Source: Zygnema cylindricum
Lineage: Eukaryota; Streptophyta; Zygnematophyceae; Zygnematales; Zygnemataceae
Assembly (NCBI GenBank): GCA_037447655.1
Contig: JBBHKE010002165.1
Coordinates: forward strand, 1-17,409
DNA length: 17,409 bases
Direction of reading: 5' to 3'
The position numbers and the translations under genes are program-made. Shown here piece after piece: positions 1 through 8,405 of this stretch. Within the stretch, counting starts at the first letter, position 1. Every line of letters starts with the position of its first letter. The notes under the pieces are model-generated. The model was not told where the DNA came from, searched no databases, and saw only the letters and a list, made by a program, of their open reading frames with translations.

Positions 1-2
1 CA

Positions 3-509
3 ATGGAATTAGAGGATAAGTTGAGGTATAATTGGGAAACTCGATCACTCAAGTGTAATTTGAATGAAGTGTCACAATGGGATGAGGAGGGATTTGTGGA
101 AGAGGGTCTGAATGCAGGTCTGGTAAATATAAATAATATCTTTAAGGGAAATCAGAGAGGTGGACAAAGTATTAATGCAGGAAACAAATTTAACAATAGT
201 GGGGGAAACATTAAGAGTCCTAAACCAAACATTAATGCTCAGAAACCTAATTTTACCATACCCACATGCACTATCTCTCAAAAAAAGGGTCATAGAGCAT
301 TTGAGTGCTCACAATTGAAGAAGATTAAATGTTATAAATGTGGCAAGGAGGGATATTTCATTAAATATTGCAAAAAACCAAAAAAAAAATCATTTGTTTC
401 AAATGCAGAGGTACAAAACATTATGCTAAAAGGTGTACAGATAAAGGTTCTCTCAAAACACTTGATGTCAATGAATGCTCTAGGAAATTATTTTATTATA
501 CCTAGCTAA
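3..509 (+). pseudogene. Gag-like nucleocapsid fragment with two degenerate zinc knuckles
   Basis: A 168-residue open frame that probably continues from before the window edge. The middle is rich in Asn, Gly and Lys. Around residues 89-126 there are two retroelement zinc-knuckle-like motifs. The first (CTISQKKGHRAFEC) has Ser in place of the second Cys, and the second (CYKCGKEGYFIKYC) has Tyr in place of His. Paired knuckles with a basic linker are typical of Ty3/gypsy-type Gag, which packages element RNA in cytoplasmic particles. Both knuckles have lost a metal ligand, so I read this as a relic. No reverse transcriptase follows it. A cellular zinc-knuckle protein is possible but less likely in this setting. 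Confidence 0.55.
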
Positions 510-1235
510 GCAGGAAGCCCAAGAGTTGGGAAACGAAAAGGACTAGTTGAAAGTCCTCAGTTGAGGCCACCAGATTTATAAGTTAAAGAGTTAACTGTGG
601 AGGGCATATTAATGAATAAAAAGGTTAGGATAGCGGAACTTACTATGATTCTCATTACATTGCATAGTTAGAAGAATCTTTCTGTTGTAATCTCAACAAC
701 AAACCTATGTCAAGACAGTAAAGTAACGATGACACCAGACACAATTTAATCAAATTTTAGTCTTAAGTTAAAGGAAAAGCGGTAAGAGTAATGGTTGATT
801 AATGATACATAATTATATCATATAAGTTGAGAGGGCCTATCTTAAAGTAAGGGAAAACCTTTATGTTATATTGGCAAATGATTATAAACCGACAGATTTA
901 CAAACCTTTTAATGTGGTTGATATCTAAGGTTATAATAGTCATGTGAAATAATGAATTTAGGTAGTGAGGCTACTATGGAAAGCCTAGGTAAACGAATAT
1001 AATCTTCAAATTAATTGGGAAATTTCACCTTAAATTGAAATTAAATGGTCGAAGGTTTGCAAGCATTATCATCTAAAATCGCATAGAAATCATATAACTA
1101 ATATAATGACTGAGTGGAGGGTTTGATTTTTAAGCACTTAAAAGCACCTAAAAGATAAAAAAATCATGTTTTCTTGTTATTAGTAACTAAGGCAATGACT
1201 GATAAAACGGGGGGATAAAACACTAACATTTATAT
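510..1235. other. Decayed AT-rich DNA, no gene
   Basis: All frames have frequent stops. Around 600-665 on the + strand the translation recalls the stretch leading into a retroelement protease (a KKVRIAEL-like run, then Asp-Ser one frame over), which would fit the preceding Gag fragment, but this is weak. Nothing else is recognised. Element B inserted at its right edge. Confidence 0.4.
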
Positions 1236-1292
1236 TGTTGAAATCATTAGATTTATAGAGTATTTTCTAGGTCGAAATAGCTTAGTGAAAAA
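1236..1292 (+). repeat. Element B 5' LTR, first part (split by element A)
   Basis: It starts TGTTGAAATC and continues through TATTTTCTAGGTC, which aligns with TATTTTCTAGGTC near the start of element A's LTRs. The alignment breaks at 1292, where A inserted, and resumes at 7453. Rejoined, the two parts follow the start of A's 3' LTR through the GAAAAAGG block and on to CTTGTTGTAGTCA. This is therefore the first 57 bases of an older, related LTR. Confidence 0.75.
1288..1292. repeat. Target site duplication of element A, left copy (AAAAA)
   Basis: Five A residues directly before the first base of A's 5' LTR. The same five bases directly follow A's 3' LTR at 7448-7452. Five bases is the normal copia target duplication size. 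Because the run is homopolymeric, it is supportive only together with the clean rejoining of LTR B. Confidence 0.65.
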
Positions 1293-2748
1293 TATTGATA
1301 TTTGTGTATTTTCTAGGTCTGTATAAAGATAGAAAAAGGCAGAGGCAATCTGCCTCTAACTCCATTCTCCAAACCCCACACTTGTTGTAGTCACTAAAGG
1401 CTGGATATGGAGATCAAGCCATGGGGGCCTAGGCCCCCTAACGAAGACAAGAGGTGTATTAGGTAGATTTACCAAAAAGGTACTTCACGAACCGAAAAAT
1501 TGATCTTGGAACCTACTGTCCGTCAAACCACCCGTAGCCGTTAGCTTTGTCCGTTAAGTCTATGACTAGTGCTAGAATATACAGTGTTTGATAAATATTT
1601 ATATAGTTAGACGTAGAGATTACCATTTAACTAGGGAAACAGATTATAAAACATAGAAACACTTGTACTTTGAAGTAGCGGACGAAACAAATACTACGAA
1701 CATTTGTTTCAACGATCCATATTAAATACCGATATAAATCAATGGTCGTGGTGCGAGCCAAGATTTCGGAATGGCCGCCTTGGCATTTTCGGGCGCCGCC
1801 ACTCCGGATGACACGTGGAAAAATCCGGGAGTGTTGAGAGATCTTTGGAATGCATGATAACAAATCCGGATGTGATAAATGTTATTTTTATGACGAAATC
1901 GTACATCGTCTATATAAAAAGTACTTCTGAACCCGTACTCTCCTCTACGGTACAGTCATATGATTAGTCAGTACCACAATAGGTTCCGTGTTGACGTTGA
2001 ATTTTGATGGTCAACAGAATTCGGCACGATGTGAGATCAAACAGCTGACACTGATCGTCGAATTGCAAATGGACAACACGCCTGAATGCCAAAATGTCGG
2101 AGAGACTTTTTGGCCATACTTCGCCAAAGTGGAGGAAGACTGACATGTGGCATCATCGTATTGGATATCAGAGAAGAAAATGACAGAACGACGATGACTT
2201 TTTCGCCACGTGACAGACTTAGAGTAGTGCAGTATATTTCCGTACATAAAGTACTCTGGCTACCGTAATTTTTATATACATTATGTAGTGTGCTGCAATT
2301 TGATTGGTCTAGAGGGGTTGTGAGTAGGTTTTTAGGACTTATGCATTTTTTAGGTAGTCTTCTCTCCCTGAGGTCATCTTGCATAAAAGGCTCTTTTTGA
2401 GCAGACATAACTATCACCTCAGTTGACCATTTTCAGTGTTCCTATTAATGCGAACTCAAGGAGTTTAGGCTACACAAAAGTATTCCTCGAGTTTTTCTGC
2501 CAGGGTGGCTACATTTCTTAGGGAAAGTCAAAGTGGGTGAATGTGTCTAAAATTTATATTCCAACTTTGCATTCTGTTCTGGAACTGAGCACACAAAAAA
2601 TCATCTTTCATAAGGGTGAATTGTATTTGGTTTTTTATTGTAAAAGGGTTAGCCATTTGGGTTTACATTTACTTGGAGCCAACACTTTCTAGATTAATTT
2701 CTTTTGGATCTGCAAATTTTGTAGGGGAATGGAGCCCATAGGATTTGA
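1293..2748 (+). repeat. Element A 5' LTR
   Basis: About 1.46 kb, matched along its length by 5950-7447. It opens TATTGATATT where the partner has TGTTGATATT, so the terminal TG is mutated, and it ends GGATTTGA against GAATTTCA. A CpG-rich block lies at about 1745-1830, with the counterpart at 6410-6480. A TATA-like element is at 2382-2389. The last 20 bases contain the Gag start codon (2729). The next bases are the primer-binding site, which fixes the right boundary. Confidence 0.8.
2382..2389 (+). promoter_or_regulatory. TATA-like element of LTR A (5' copy)
   Basis: CATAAAAG aligns with TATAAAAT at 7073-7080 in the 3' LTR and TATAAAAA at 8183-8190 in LTR B. The downstream CCATTTTC(A/T)GTG context is shared by all three. 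It probably sets the transcription start of the element RNA; this copy has lost the first T. Confidence 0.45.
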
Positions 2749-2763
2749 GGTTATGGGCCCACC
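2749..2763 (+). other. Element A primer-binding site for half initiator-Met tRNA
   Basis: GGTTATGGGCCCACC starts at the first base after the LTR. Its complement, GGTGGGCCCATAACC, matches as I recall it the anticodon arm of plant cytosolic initiator-Met tRNA (GUGGGCCCAUAACCCAC, CAU anticodon inside). It does not match the CCA end. Drosophila copia and yeast Ty5 are known to prime minus-strand synthesis from a tRNA fragment ending in this arm. The same 15 bases occur at the same place in element B. The site is also read as Gag codons (V-M-G-P). Confidence 0.75.
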
Positions 2764-3574
2764 ATCTAGGTTGCCTATGTTTGATGGAACAAACTTCACT
2801 TATTGGGAATTTAAGATAGAGGGATTGCTTTTGGAAAAACACTTATGGGGAATTGTTTCAAAACAAGTAAAGTGTCCGCCACTGAGCTTCAGTGGAACTC
2901 ACTACGGAGATTCATCTAGGGCTTCCTAAAAAACCAACCAGATTTCAAATGCAACAGAAGGTGAAGGGAAAATCGTTAACATGGAAGGGGAAAAAAGGGA
3001 TAAGGGAAAAGGAACACCGATGGTGAGGGGAGCTAGGCTCTCGGCAGTTCCACTTGTGGGGGTTATAACTGAACCAAAAACTGAAGAAAATGACACAAAA
3101 ATATGGGAATACAAAAACACTATAGCAAGACATCTCATACTTAGATACATGTCTTAGTCTAGAGCTATCACTCTTTTAAACTTTACCAAGTCTTGTGAAA
3201 TCAAGGAAACACTAATTCAAATTTAAAAGAGTGATACTATACAGAGGCAACAAGTAGTAAACCATGAAATGGAGGCCTATGTTAATAAAGGCGTTAGCAT
3301 GATAGAGTTTTGCAATGATATTGTTGCGTTATATGTTGAGCTTGCTAGTGGAGGGTATGTAGAATATGAGGAGAGAAAAACTAACACACTAATCATGAAA
3401 CTCCCAAATGAGTACGAAAACATAACCAACCGTATGCAAGAAATGGATGGCTCCTCATAGACTTGTTACATTACCATGAAGATGATTCTTGTGAGGGAAG
3501 GCACCTTGGAGCTTCGTAAGGGAAGTGACAAGGTGAATGCATTGACAGCTGGTGGTGAGCGGCGGAGGAGTAAT

Positions 3575-3686
3575 GAGAGGAATGGTGGTGACGGGTGGAA
3601 GCGTGATAAGAGGAATGATGGCGACTAGCGGAAGCGTGATGAGAGGAATGAATGAGAGGAATGATGACGACTGGCGGAAGCATGAT
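3575..3686 (+). repeat. 33-base tandem repeat inside gag of element A
   Basis: Units lie at 3575-3607, 3608-3640 and 3654-3686, with a 13-base partial unit at 3641-3653. Each full unit encodes an 11-residue Arg/Asp-rich block of the type ERN-x-x-D-x-W-(K/R)-x-D. The 13-base partial unit is not a multiple of three, so it shifts the reading frame. The block lies just before the zinc knuckle, in the basic nucleic-acid-binding part. Confidence 0.85.
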
Positions 3687-3935
3687 GAGAGGAAGAAAGA
3701 CAAAGGTAAACCTTATCAAAACTTTGGTGGAGAAAGAGGGAGAGGAAAAGATAGGGGAGCTTTGATAAAAAGGGTTTGCTTCTTATGTAGGGAACCAGGT
3801 CACTATATGGAGGAATGTCCTTGTTTGGAAGAAATTATAAGTTGGAATGTGGATGAGGAGGAACAAGGGGAAGAGGAGAAGCACAATGAAGATATTTTGG
3901 AGCTTCTCCACATATGTAGTATGGAGAAGAGTTAA

Positions 3936-5363
3936 AAGCACACAGATATTCCACGAGGCAACAGTGTGTTTTTGGAGGTATTAGGAAGTAAAGAGAGAGG
4001 AGGTACTTGAGGATTTTAAGGAGTGTAGATTGTATGACTTAGAAATGAGAAATTCAAATCTAGGATCCATAATTGAAAATGGGAAAAATAAAAGTATGAT
4101 ATCTTGGAAACGGGAAACTGGTCGGAAACGGAGACTTCAACGGATTCCGAGGAAAGGGGAGAAGTAAAACTAGATGGGGTTTTCAAGGATAAGGGATAAG
4201 GGGAATATTTAATGAAAGGTTTGTTGTTTTTGAAATATTTGTTTTGTGCATACGCCATATTTTGTGCGCACGCGACGTTTCGTGCATAGATTATTACCAG
4301 AAGTAATGTGGTTGTACAAATGGATGTTCGAATGGATTTGTGGATTGGGGAAGTAAATGTATGAGTAGAATCAAAAGGACGTGATGGAGTAAATGAGTGG
4401 CGTGGATTGCGTTAATAAATGGACGGTGGATTGTAACGCGATCCGACGTAAAATATTCGAAGAGATTGAAATGGCGTAATTTATGGCGAAGTTCGTAATC
4501 ACGGTTCGGACAAATTTGGATGGTTTGACGTCATTTCGTCAAGTGGAATTTGGGACCACGTGGCGCGACATCGAGGGTGCCGAACAAGAGCGACGGACGG
4601 CGGACAAATGTTGCCCTTATTTTTCAAGTAGCAGTGACGCGAAATCGAGTCAATCACACGATATCTAATTTTGGACGGTCCAGATTGTTTGACGAGATTC
4701 ATGGAGTCTTGTTTACTTACACGGAATGACACAGCATACTATTTTGTTGTCAGTGTAAATATTTGATTGAACATTGTTTCGTCTTTTTGTGAATTAGTTA
4801 TTAGGGTACTTTTACTCATTTTGACGTACCTTGAAGTATTCAGGTATATTAAAATTAATTGAGGTTTTTGGTAGATAGCGTACGGTTGGTATGCCTCCGT
4901 ACATTCAGCAGTGAGCACTAGTTTATATTTGTAGGACTAAGTCATTTTAAGACTTAGAAACTTTTTGGACAAAAAACTGTTTATGATCATTTTTGGCAAT
5001 TTTGTCTGAGTATTGCTCTCAGATCTGTTGGCAAAATTATGTGAAATTTTGGATGTATGTTTCTAAATGTAATTTCTACATCGACACATATTTGCAGATC
5101 TATTGTGTGTCTGGTCCGTGTGTAACGTCATTGTGAATGTGTCGGTTTTATCAAAGTTATAGCAGACTGATTTTTTGCAACTTTGACTAGATGATGTGAT
5201 CACTCTAATTAGTATTTTTGTCTTAAACTTTGTGAGGTTATTCTATAGCCTAAAAAATATCTTTTTTTTTTAGTTTGAGCCCGTTTTGTTAATTTTGTAG
5301 AATTATGTGCTGATTCAAAGTAGGTTGTTCTTGGGTAGTCTGTGGTGCTTCCGAGGGTAAATC
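3936..5363. other. Unassigned internal DNA of element A (pol replaced or lost)
   Basis: This is where protease, integrase and most of reverse transcriptase should be. I see none of their motifs in any frame: no DSGA, no integrase zinc finger, no D-D-E set, no YVDD. 4260-4730 is richer in CpG than its surroundings; 4730-5360 is AT-rich with T-runs. It could be captured host DNA, a solo LTR of another family, or decayed sequence. No clear terminal repeats frame it. Confidence 0.5.
4526..4563. promoter_or_regulatory. Possible bZIP-site pair (TGACGTCA and CCACGTGG)
   Basis: The palindromes TGACGTCA (4526-4533) and CCACGTGG (4556-4563) lie 22 bases apart in the CpG-richer part of element A's internal region. 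Both are known bZIP target cores in plants. CCACGTGG also occurs in LTR sequence of A near 6898 and a similar CCACGTGGC in B near 7938. Function is inferred only. Confidence 0.3.
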
Positions 5364-5535
5364 CATGGCTGAAAATGGCTATAGACAACAAGGTTTAGGG
5401 GAGGTGACATATTTATTGGGAATTAAACTAGAAAGCGATAGTGGAAATAATTCCATGGGAGAGAGTGAGGAAAGTTCTGAAAATGGGGTGAGTATCATGG
5501 ATAAAAAAATAAGCCAGAAGACATATATCTTATGA
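5364..5535 (+). pseudogene. Possible reverse transcriptase scrap of element A
   Basis: The + frame from 5364 contains LGEVTYLLGIKLE at about 5394-5432 and ISQKTYIL at about 5508-5531, ending at a TGA. In copia reverse transcriptase the stretch after the YVDD catalytic loop normally reads as a DLGE-x-x-(Y/F)-LGI segment, followed shortly by a (L/I)SQ-x-x-Y-I segment. Element C has the same pair (EAKYILGIQVE, LTQKEAI). Here they are separated by an unusual acidic Ser/Glu-rich insert. The catalytic YVDD is absent upstream. If correct, this is all that remains of pol in A. Confidence 0.4.
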
Positions 5536-5625
5536 GGAACTTAGTGGGGACACCTGCCTTTTAGGAAAACTTCCGGGGGTAATGGATTTGACATCGCTAA
5601 TGGGAGTGATGCCATTTATGAAGGT

Positions 5626-5850
5626 GTGCATGTAAAAGGAATAGCATCTGGGTGTGTGTTGCAGATTGGAGATGGGGCTGGTTGTTTGAACTACAAGAGG
5701 GAAATCAGATTTTTTGTGGATGGAAAAGGGATGAGGTGGATAAAATCTTTGCTCAAATTAATGAAAAGTGGAATGCTAAATAAAATGTGTGATCAGCAAA
5801 ATGGAATGTTTATTTCAGCTCATCGAATTGACCTTTTAAAATATGAGTGA
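5626..5850 (+). CDS. Short unrecognised open frame near the 3' end of element A
   Basis: 74 codons, with no family that I recognise. It is moderately basic, with no signal peptide or membrane segment. It lies between the possible RT scrap and the polypurine tract, where copia elements carry the RNase H end of pol. I see none of the RNase H catalytic context (no CDN, no STxxEY). It may be decayed pol or captured sequence, and may not be expressed. Confidence 0.2.
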   Translation: MHVKGIASGCVLQIGDGAGCLNYKREIRFFVDGKGMRWIKSLLKLMKSGMLNKMCDQQNGMFISAHRIDLLKYE

Positions 5851-5867
5851 ATTTTCTTAAAATTTAT

Positions 5868-5949
5868 GAAAGGAAAAGGAAAAGGAAAAAGAAAAAAGGG
5901 GAGGGGGTGTTTGTTTTTGTGGGAGTTAAAATAGACCAGAAAAAAAAAA
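5868..5949 (+). other. Polypurine region before the 3' LTR of element A
   Basis: 5868-5907 is an unbroken 40-base A/G run ending GGGGAGGGGG. A second 12-base purine run at 5938-5949 directly abuts the LTR start TGTTGATATT (5950). The adjacent run is in the right place to prime plus-strand synthesis. The longer, G-rich run 42 bases upstream looks more like a typical tract, so either may be used. Confidence 0.5.
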
Positions 5950-6683
5950 TGTTGATATTTTTGTATTTTCTAGGTCTGTAATAGGATAGAAAAAGGCAGA
6001 GGCAGTCTGCCTCTAACTCCCTTCTCCAAGCCCCCACACTTGTTGTAGTCACTAAAGGCTGGATAAGGAGATAAAGCCATGGTTGCCTAGGCCCTCTAGA
6101 AAAGACAATGGGTAAGTTAGGTAAATTTACCAAAGAGGTACTTAACGAACCCATGAATTGATCCTTGTACCTATCGTCAGTCAAAACACCCGTAGCCGTT
6201 AGCTTTGTCCGTTAAGTGTAGGATTGATGCTTGGACATATAAGGTTTGATAAATACTTAAATAGTTACACGTAGAGATTTCCATTTAACTAGGTAAACGG
6301 ATTATAAAACATAGAAAAAGTTGTACTTTGAAGTACCAGACGAAACAATTAGTACGCACATTTGTTTCGATGGTCCATATTAAGTACCAAAATAAATCAA
6401 TGGTTGTGGTGCGAGCCAGGATTTCGGAATGGCCGCCATGGCGTTTTCGGGCGCCGCCACTCTGAATGACACGGGGAAAAATCTTCGAGTGTTGCGAGAT
6501 CTTCAAAATGCATGATGACAAATTCAGATGTGACAAATGTCATTGTTATAGCGATGTGGTACATTGTCCGTGTAGAAAGTACTCCGACACCTGTACTTTC
6601 ACGTACCGCACAGTCGTATGATTAGTTAGTACCACATTTGGTTTTGTGCTGACATAGAATTTCAACGGTCAACAGGAAACGCC

Positions 6684-6704
6684 GACCGTATAATTTATAC
6701 GGTC
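6684..6704. repeat. Perfect 10-base-arm palindrome in the 3' LTR of A
   Basis: GACCGTATAA and TTATACGGTC flank a single T. It lies in about 33 bases present in the 3' LTR but missing from the 5' LTR, where the flanks (GGTCAACAG then ATTCGGCACG) join almost directly. Confidence 0.75.
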
Positions 6705-7072
6705 AATAACATTCGGCACGCCGTAAGATTGAACTGCTCAAACCGATCGCCGAATTGCAAATGGACGACACGCGTGAGTCTCGGAATGCCAGAGAGACTT
6801 TTTGGCTGTACTTTGCCAAAGTGGAGGAAGGCCGACACGTGGCATCATGGTATTGGATACCGAAGAAAAAAAGGACAGAACGGCAACAACTTTTTCACCA
6901 CGTGGTAGACCTAGAGTGGTGCCGTGTATTTCCGTACCTAAAGTACGGCGGCTACCGTACTTTTTATATACATTATGTAGTGTGCTGCAATTTGATTAGT
7001 CTAGAGGGGTTGTGAGTAGGTTTTTAGGACTTAGGCATTTTTAGGTACTCCTCTCTCCTGGAGGTCATCTTG

Positions 7073-7080
7073 TATAAAAT
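7073..7080 (+). promoter_or_regulatory. TATA-like element of LTR A (3' copy)
   Basis: TATAAAAT, aligned with 2382-2389 and 8183-8190. It is followed by the GAGCAG-CATAACTATC stretch shared with the 5' copy. Confidence 0.5.
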
Positions 7081-7447
7081 GCTCACTTTGAGCAGCCATA
7101 ACTATCTACTGAGTGGACCATTTTCAGTGATTATTTTTGCTACGCACTCAGAGGAGTCCTAGCAACACATCGTTGTAGTCGGGCAGAGTTTTTGCCTCCC
7201 AAGGTGGCTGTATTTCTTGGGGAAAGTCAAAGTGGGTGAATGTGTAAAAACTCATATTCTAACTTTGCATTCCGTGGTGGAACTGATAACACAAAAAGTC
7301 TTCTTTCATCGGGGTGAAGTTGTATACGGTTTTTGATTGTAAAAGGGTCAATTATTTGGGTTTATATCAACTTGGAGTCGCCACTATCTAGATTAGCTTT
7401 TGTAGGATGTGCATATTCTGTGGGGGAATGGAGCCCTTAGAATTTCA

Positions 7448-8405
7448 AAAAAGGAATGAAAAAGCGCAAGCAGTCTGGCTTAACTTCTTCTCTCTATCCC
7501 CCATACTTGTTGTAGTCATTGAAGGAAAAGGAAGGTGGTGGAGCCATAGCAGCCTCAGCTTTATAATCAGGTCTAAAGTGTGACATCAGTCACTCTTAAC
7601 AAAAGGTTGAGTCTAGCAAGATTCGAACCTTTTACCGGCAGAGCGAGGCTTAGCCGTCACCTCTAACCGATCTCTCGTAGGAGTTCGTTAGAGTATATAG
7701 AGTGTGATTAGTATTTAAACATTGTTTAGAGTATCTAGTTCATTTAACGGAATTTCAAATAAAAGGCATAAAGATCAATTAAACATACGGTACAAGCACA
7801 CCACACACGAAACAAATAAACCTGACATTTGTTTCAACGGCTGACATTAAAAGCCGATTTGGATGCGACAGCACATACCTACACCGAGATCCTGGAATGG
7901 TTATCTTGGCGTCTTTCATGCGAGACATGACTTAGTGCCACGTGGCTAGATGACATTAGAACGCGGAAATCCTGAAGAACATAAGAACGACTCTAAAGAA
8001 GACAAGGACGTCCACCCAATAGCCTTATCGTACATAAGCCGTACAGAAAAAAAACCACCCATAGTACCTCTCTTTACTATACCGTGATATGATTGGTTGG
8101 TACTCTAATAGATAGGGGTTGTAAGAGAGGGTTAAGTCCTTAGAGAATTTAGTAGGTAGCTAACTCTCTCCTAAAGAGCTTCTATAAAAACTGGCATCTT
8201 TGCCGCTTTATAACTTATCGGCTACTTGGCCATTTTCTGTGATTGTATCTGCTATGGACTTAGGGGTGTCCACGTTGTATAAGAGTGTAGTCATATTGTC
8301 AGCTTGTGTGCTTGAGCAGCAGTAATCGTAGTTGAAAGTGGGTTAGCGATAACCTACCTAGAGGCTTTCTGAATTATGTGGTCTAATGGAGGACACATAA
8401 TTGCA
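7448..8405 (+). repeat. Element B 5' LTR, second part
   Basis: It includes the right AAAAA duplication (7448-7452), then continues the LTR interrupted at 1292. Landmarks shared with LTR A, in the same order, are the GCAG-CTGGC block, CTTGTTGTAGTCA (7507-7519), a TAGCCG block, a TATA-like box (8183-8190) and CCATTTTCTGTG. It ends TTGCA at 8405, directly followed by the primer-binding site. With 1236-1292 the LTR is about 1.0 kb, shorter and clearly diverged from LTR A. Confidence 0.75.
8183..8190 (+). promoter_or_regulatory. TATA-like element of LTR B
   Basis: TATAAAAA at the position equivalent to the boxes in both LTRs of A, upstream of the shared CCATTTTC(A/T)GTG stretch. Confidence 0.5.

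Larger units (their letters stand above)
2729..3935 (+). pseudogene. Element A gag (capsid/nucleocapsid), broken
   Basis: The start ATG lies in the LTR, 20 bases before its end, and the frame reads through the primer-binding site. The N-terminal region contains MFDGTNFTYWEFKIEGLL and a Trp-Gly-Ile segment typical of copia Gag. A middle segment (about 3269-3460, EFCNDIVALYVEL then LIMKLPNEYENI) matches the decayed gag of element B. The C-terminal part is basic and contains the zinc knuckle CFLCREPGHYMEEC at 3777-3818, with all four ligands (C-C-H-C) intact, then an acidic tail. In-frame stops are at 2927, 3155, 3224, 3458 and about 3626. A frame change at about 3641-3653 comes from a partial repeat unit. 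Otherwise one frame runs from 2729 to 3653. Length (about 400 codons) is normal for copia Gag. Confidence 0.8.
1293..7447 (+). mobile_element. Element A: Ty1/copia-type LTR retrotransposon, pol mostly lost
   Basis: Two long direct repeats (1293-2748 and 5950-7447) flank 3.2 kb of internal DNA. After the 5' LTR comes a primer-binding site (2749-2763), then a broken gag with a copia-type zinc knuckle. A purine-rich stretch precedes the 3' LTR. The LTRs begin TATTGATATT and TGTTGATATT and end TTTGA and TTTCA, so the 3' copy keeps the canonical TG...CA ends. A sits inside the 5' LTR of related element B, flanked by AAAAA. I see no protease, integrase or intact reverse transcriptase, only a possible RT scrap near 5394-5535. 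A is therefore non-autonomous, and dead because gag is also broken. The LTR copies differ by many substitutions and several indels, so the insertion is not recent. Confidence 0.85.
5950..7447 (+). repeat. Element A 3' LTR
   Basis: About 1.5 kb, direct repeat of 1293-2748, with TG...CA ends. It carries the TATA-like TATAAAAT at 7073-7080 and a start codon at 7428 corresponding to the gag ATG in the 5' LTR. The duplicated AAAAA follows at 7448, and after that LTR B sequence resumes. It differs from the 5' LTR by an extra palindrome-bearing segment near 6675-6710. Confidence 0.8.

Noticed and set aside
1627-1863. Similar - strand frames at 1627-1863 and 6285-6536 suggesting a conserved protein
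   Set aside because: The similarity is explained by their being the same stretch of the two LTRs of A; DNA outside the frame is equally conserved.
2655-2680. TTTACATT/TATATCAA-ACTTGGAG motif as the primer-binding site of A, and TTATATCAAAGTTGG near 14431 for C
   Set aside because: They loosely recall TGGTATCAGAGC, but they occur in both LTR copies of each element and the repeats continue past them to the ATG and beyond. They are inside the LTR; the true boundary is at GGTTATGGG.
4483-4668. 61-codon + frame with possible host coding
   Set aside because: No recognisable domain, no supporting codon pattern or neighbouring exons; kept only as part of the unassigned region.
5864-6184. 106-codon - strand frame across the A 3' LTR edge
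   Set aside because: Its end is a low-complexity Phe/Leu run from the polypurine tract; the frame is absent from the 5' LTR.
6755-7015. 86-codon + frame in LTR A, and partly similar frames at 2086-2268
   Set aside because: The two LTR copies do not keep the same open frame and no family is recognised. It is LTR promoter-region DNA.
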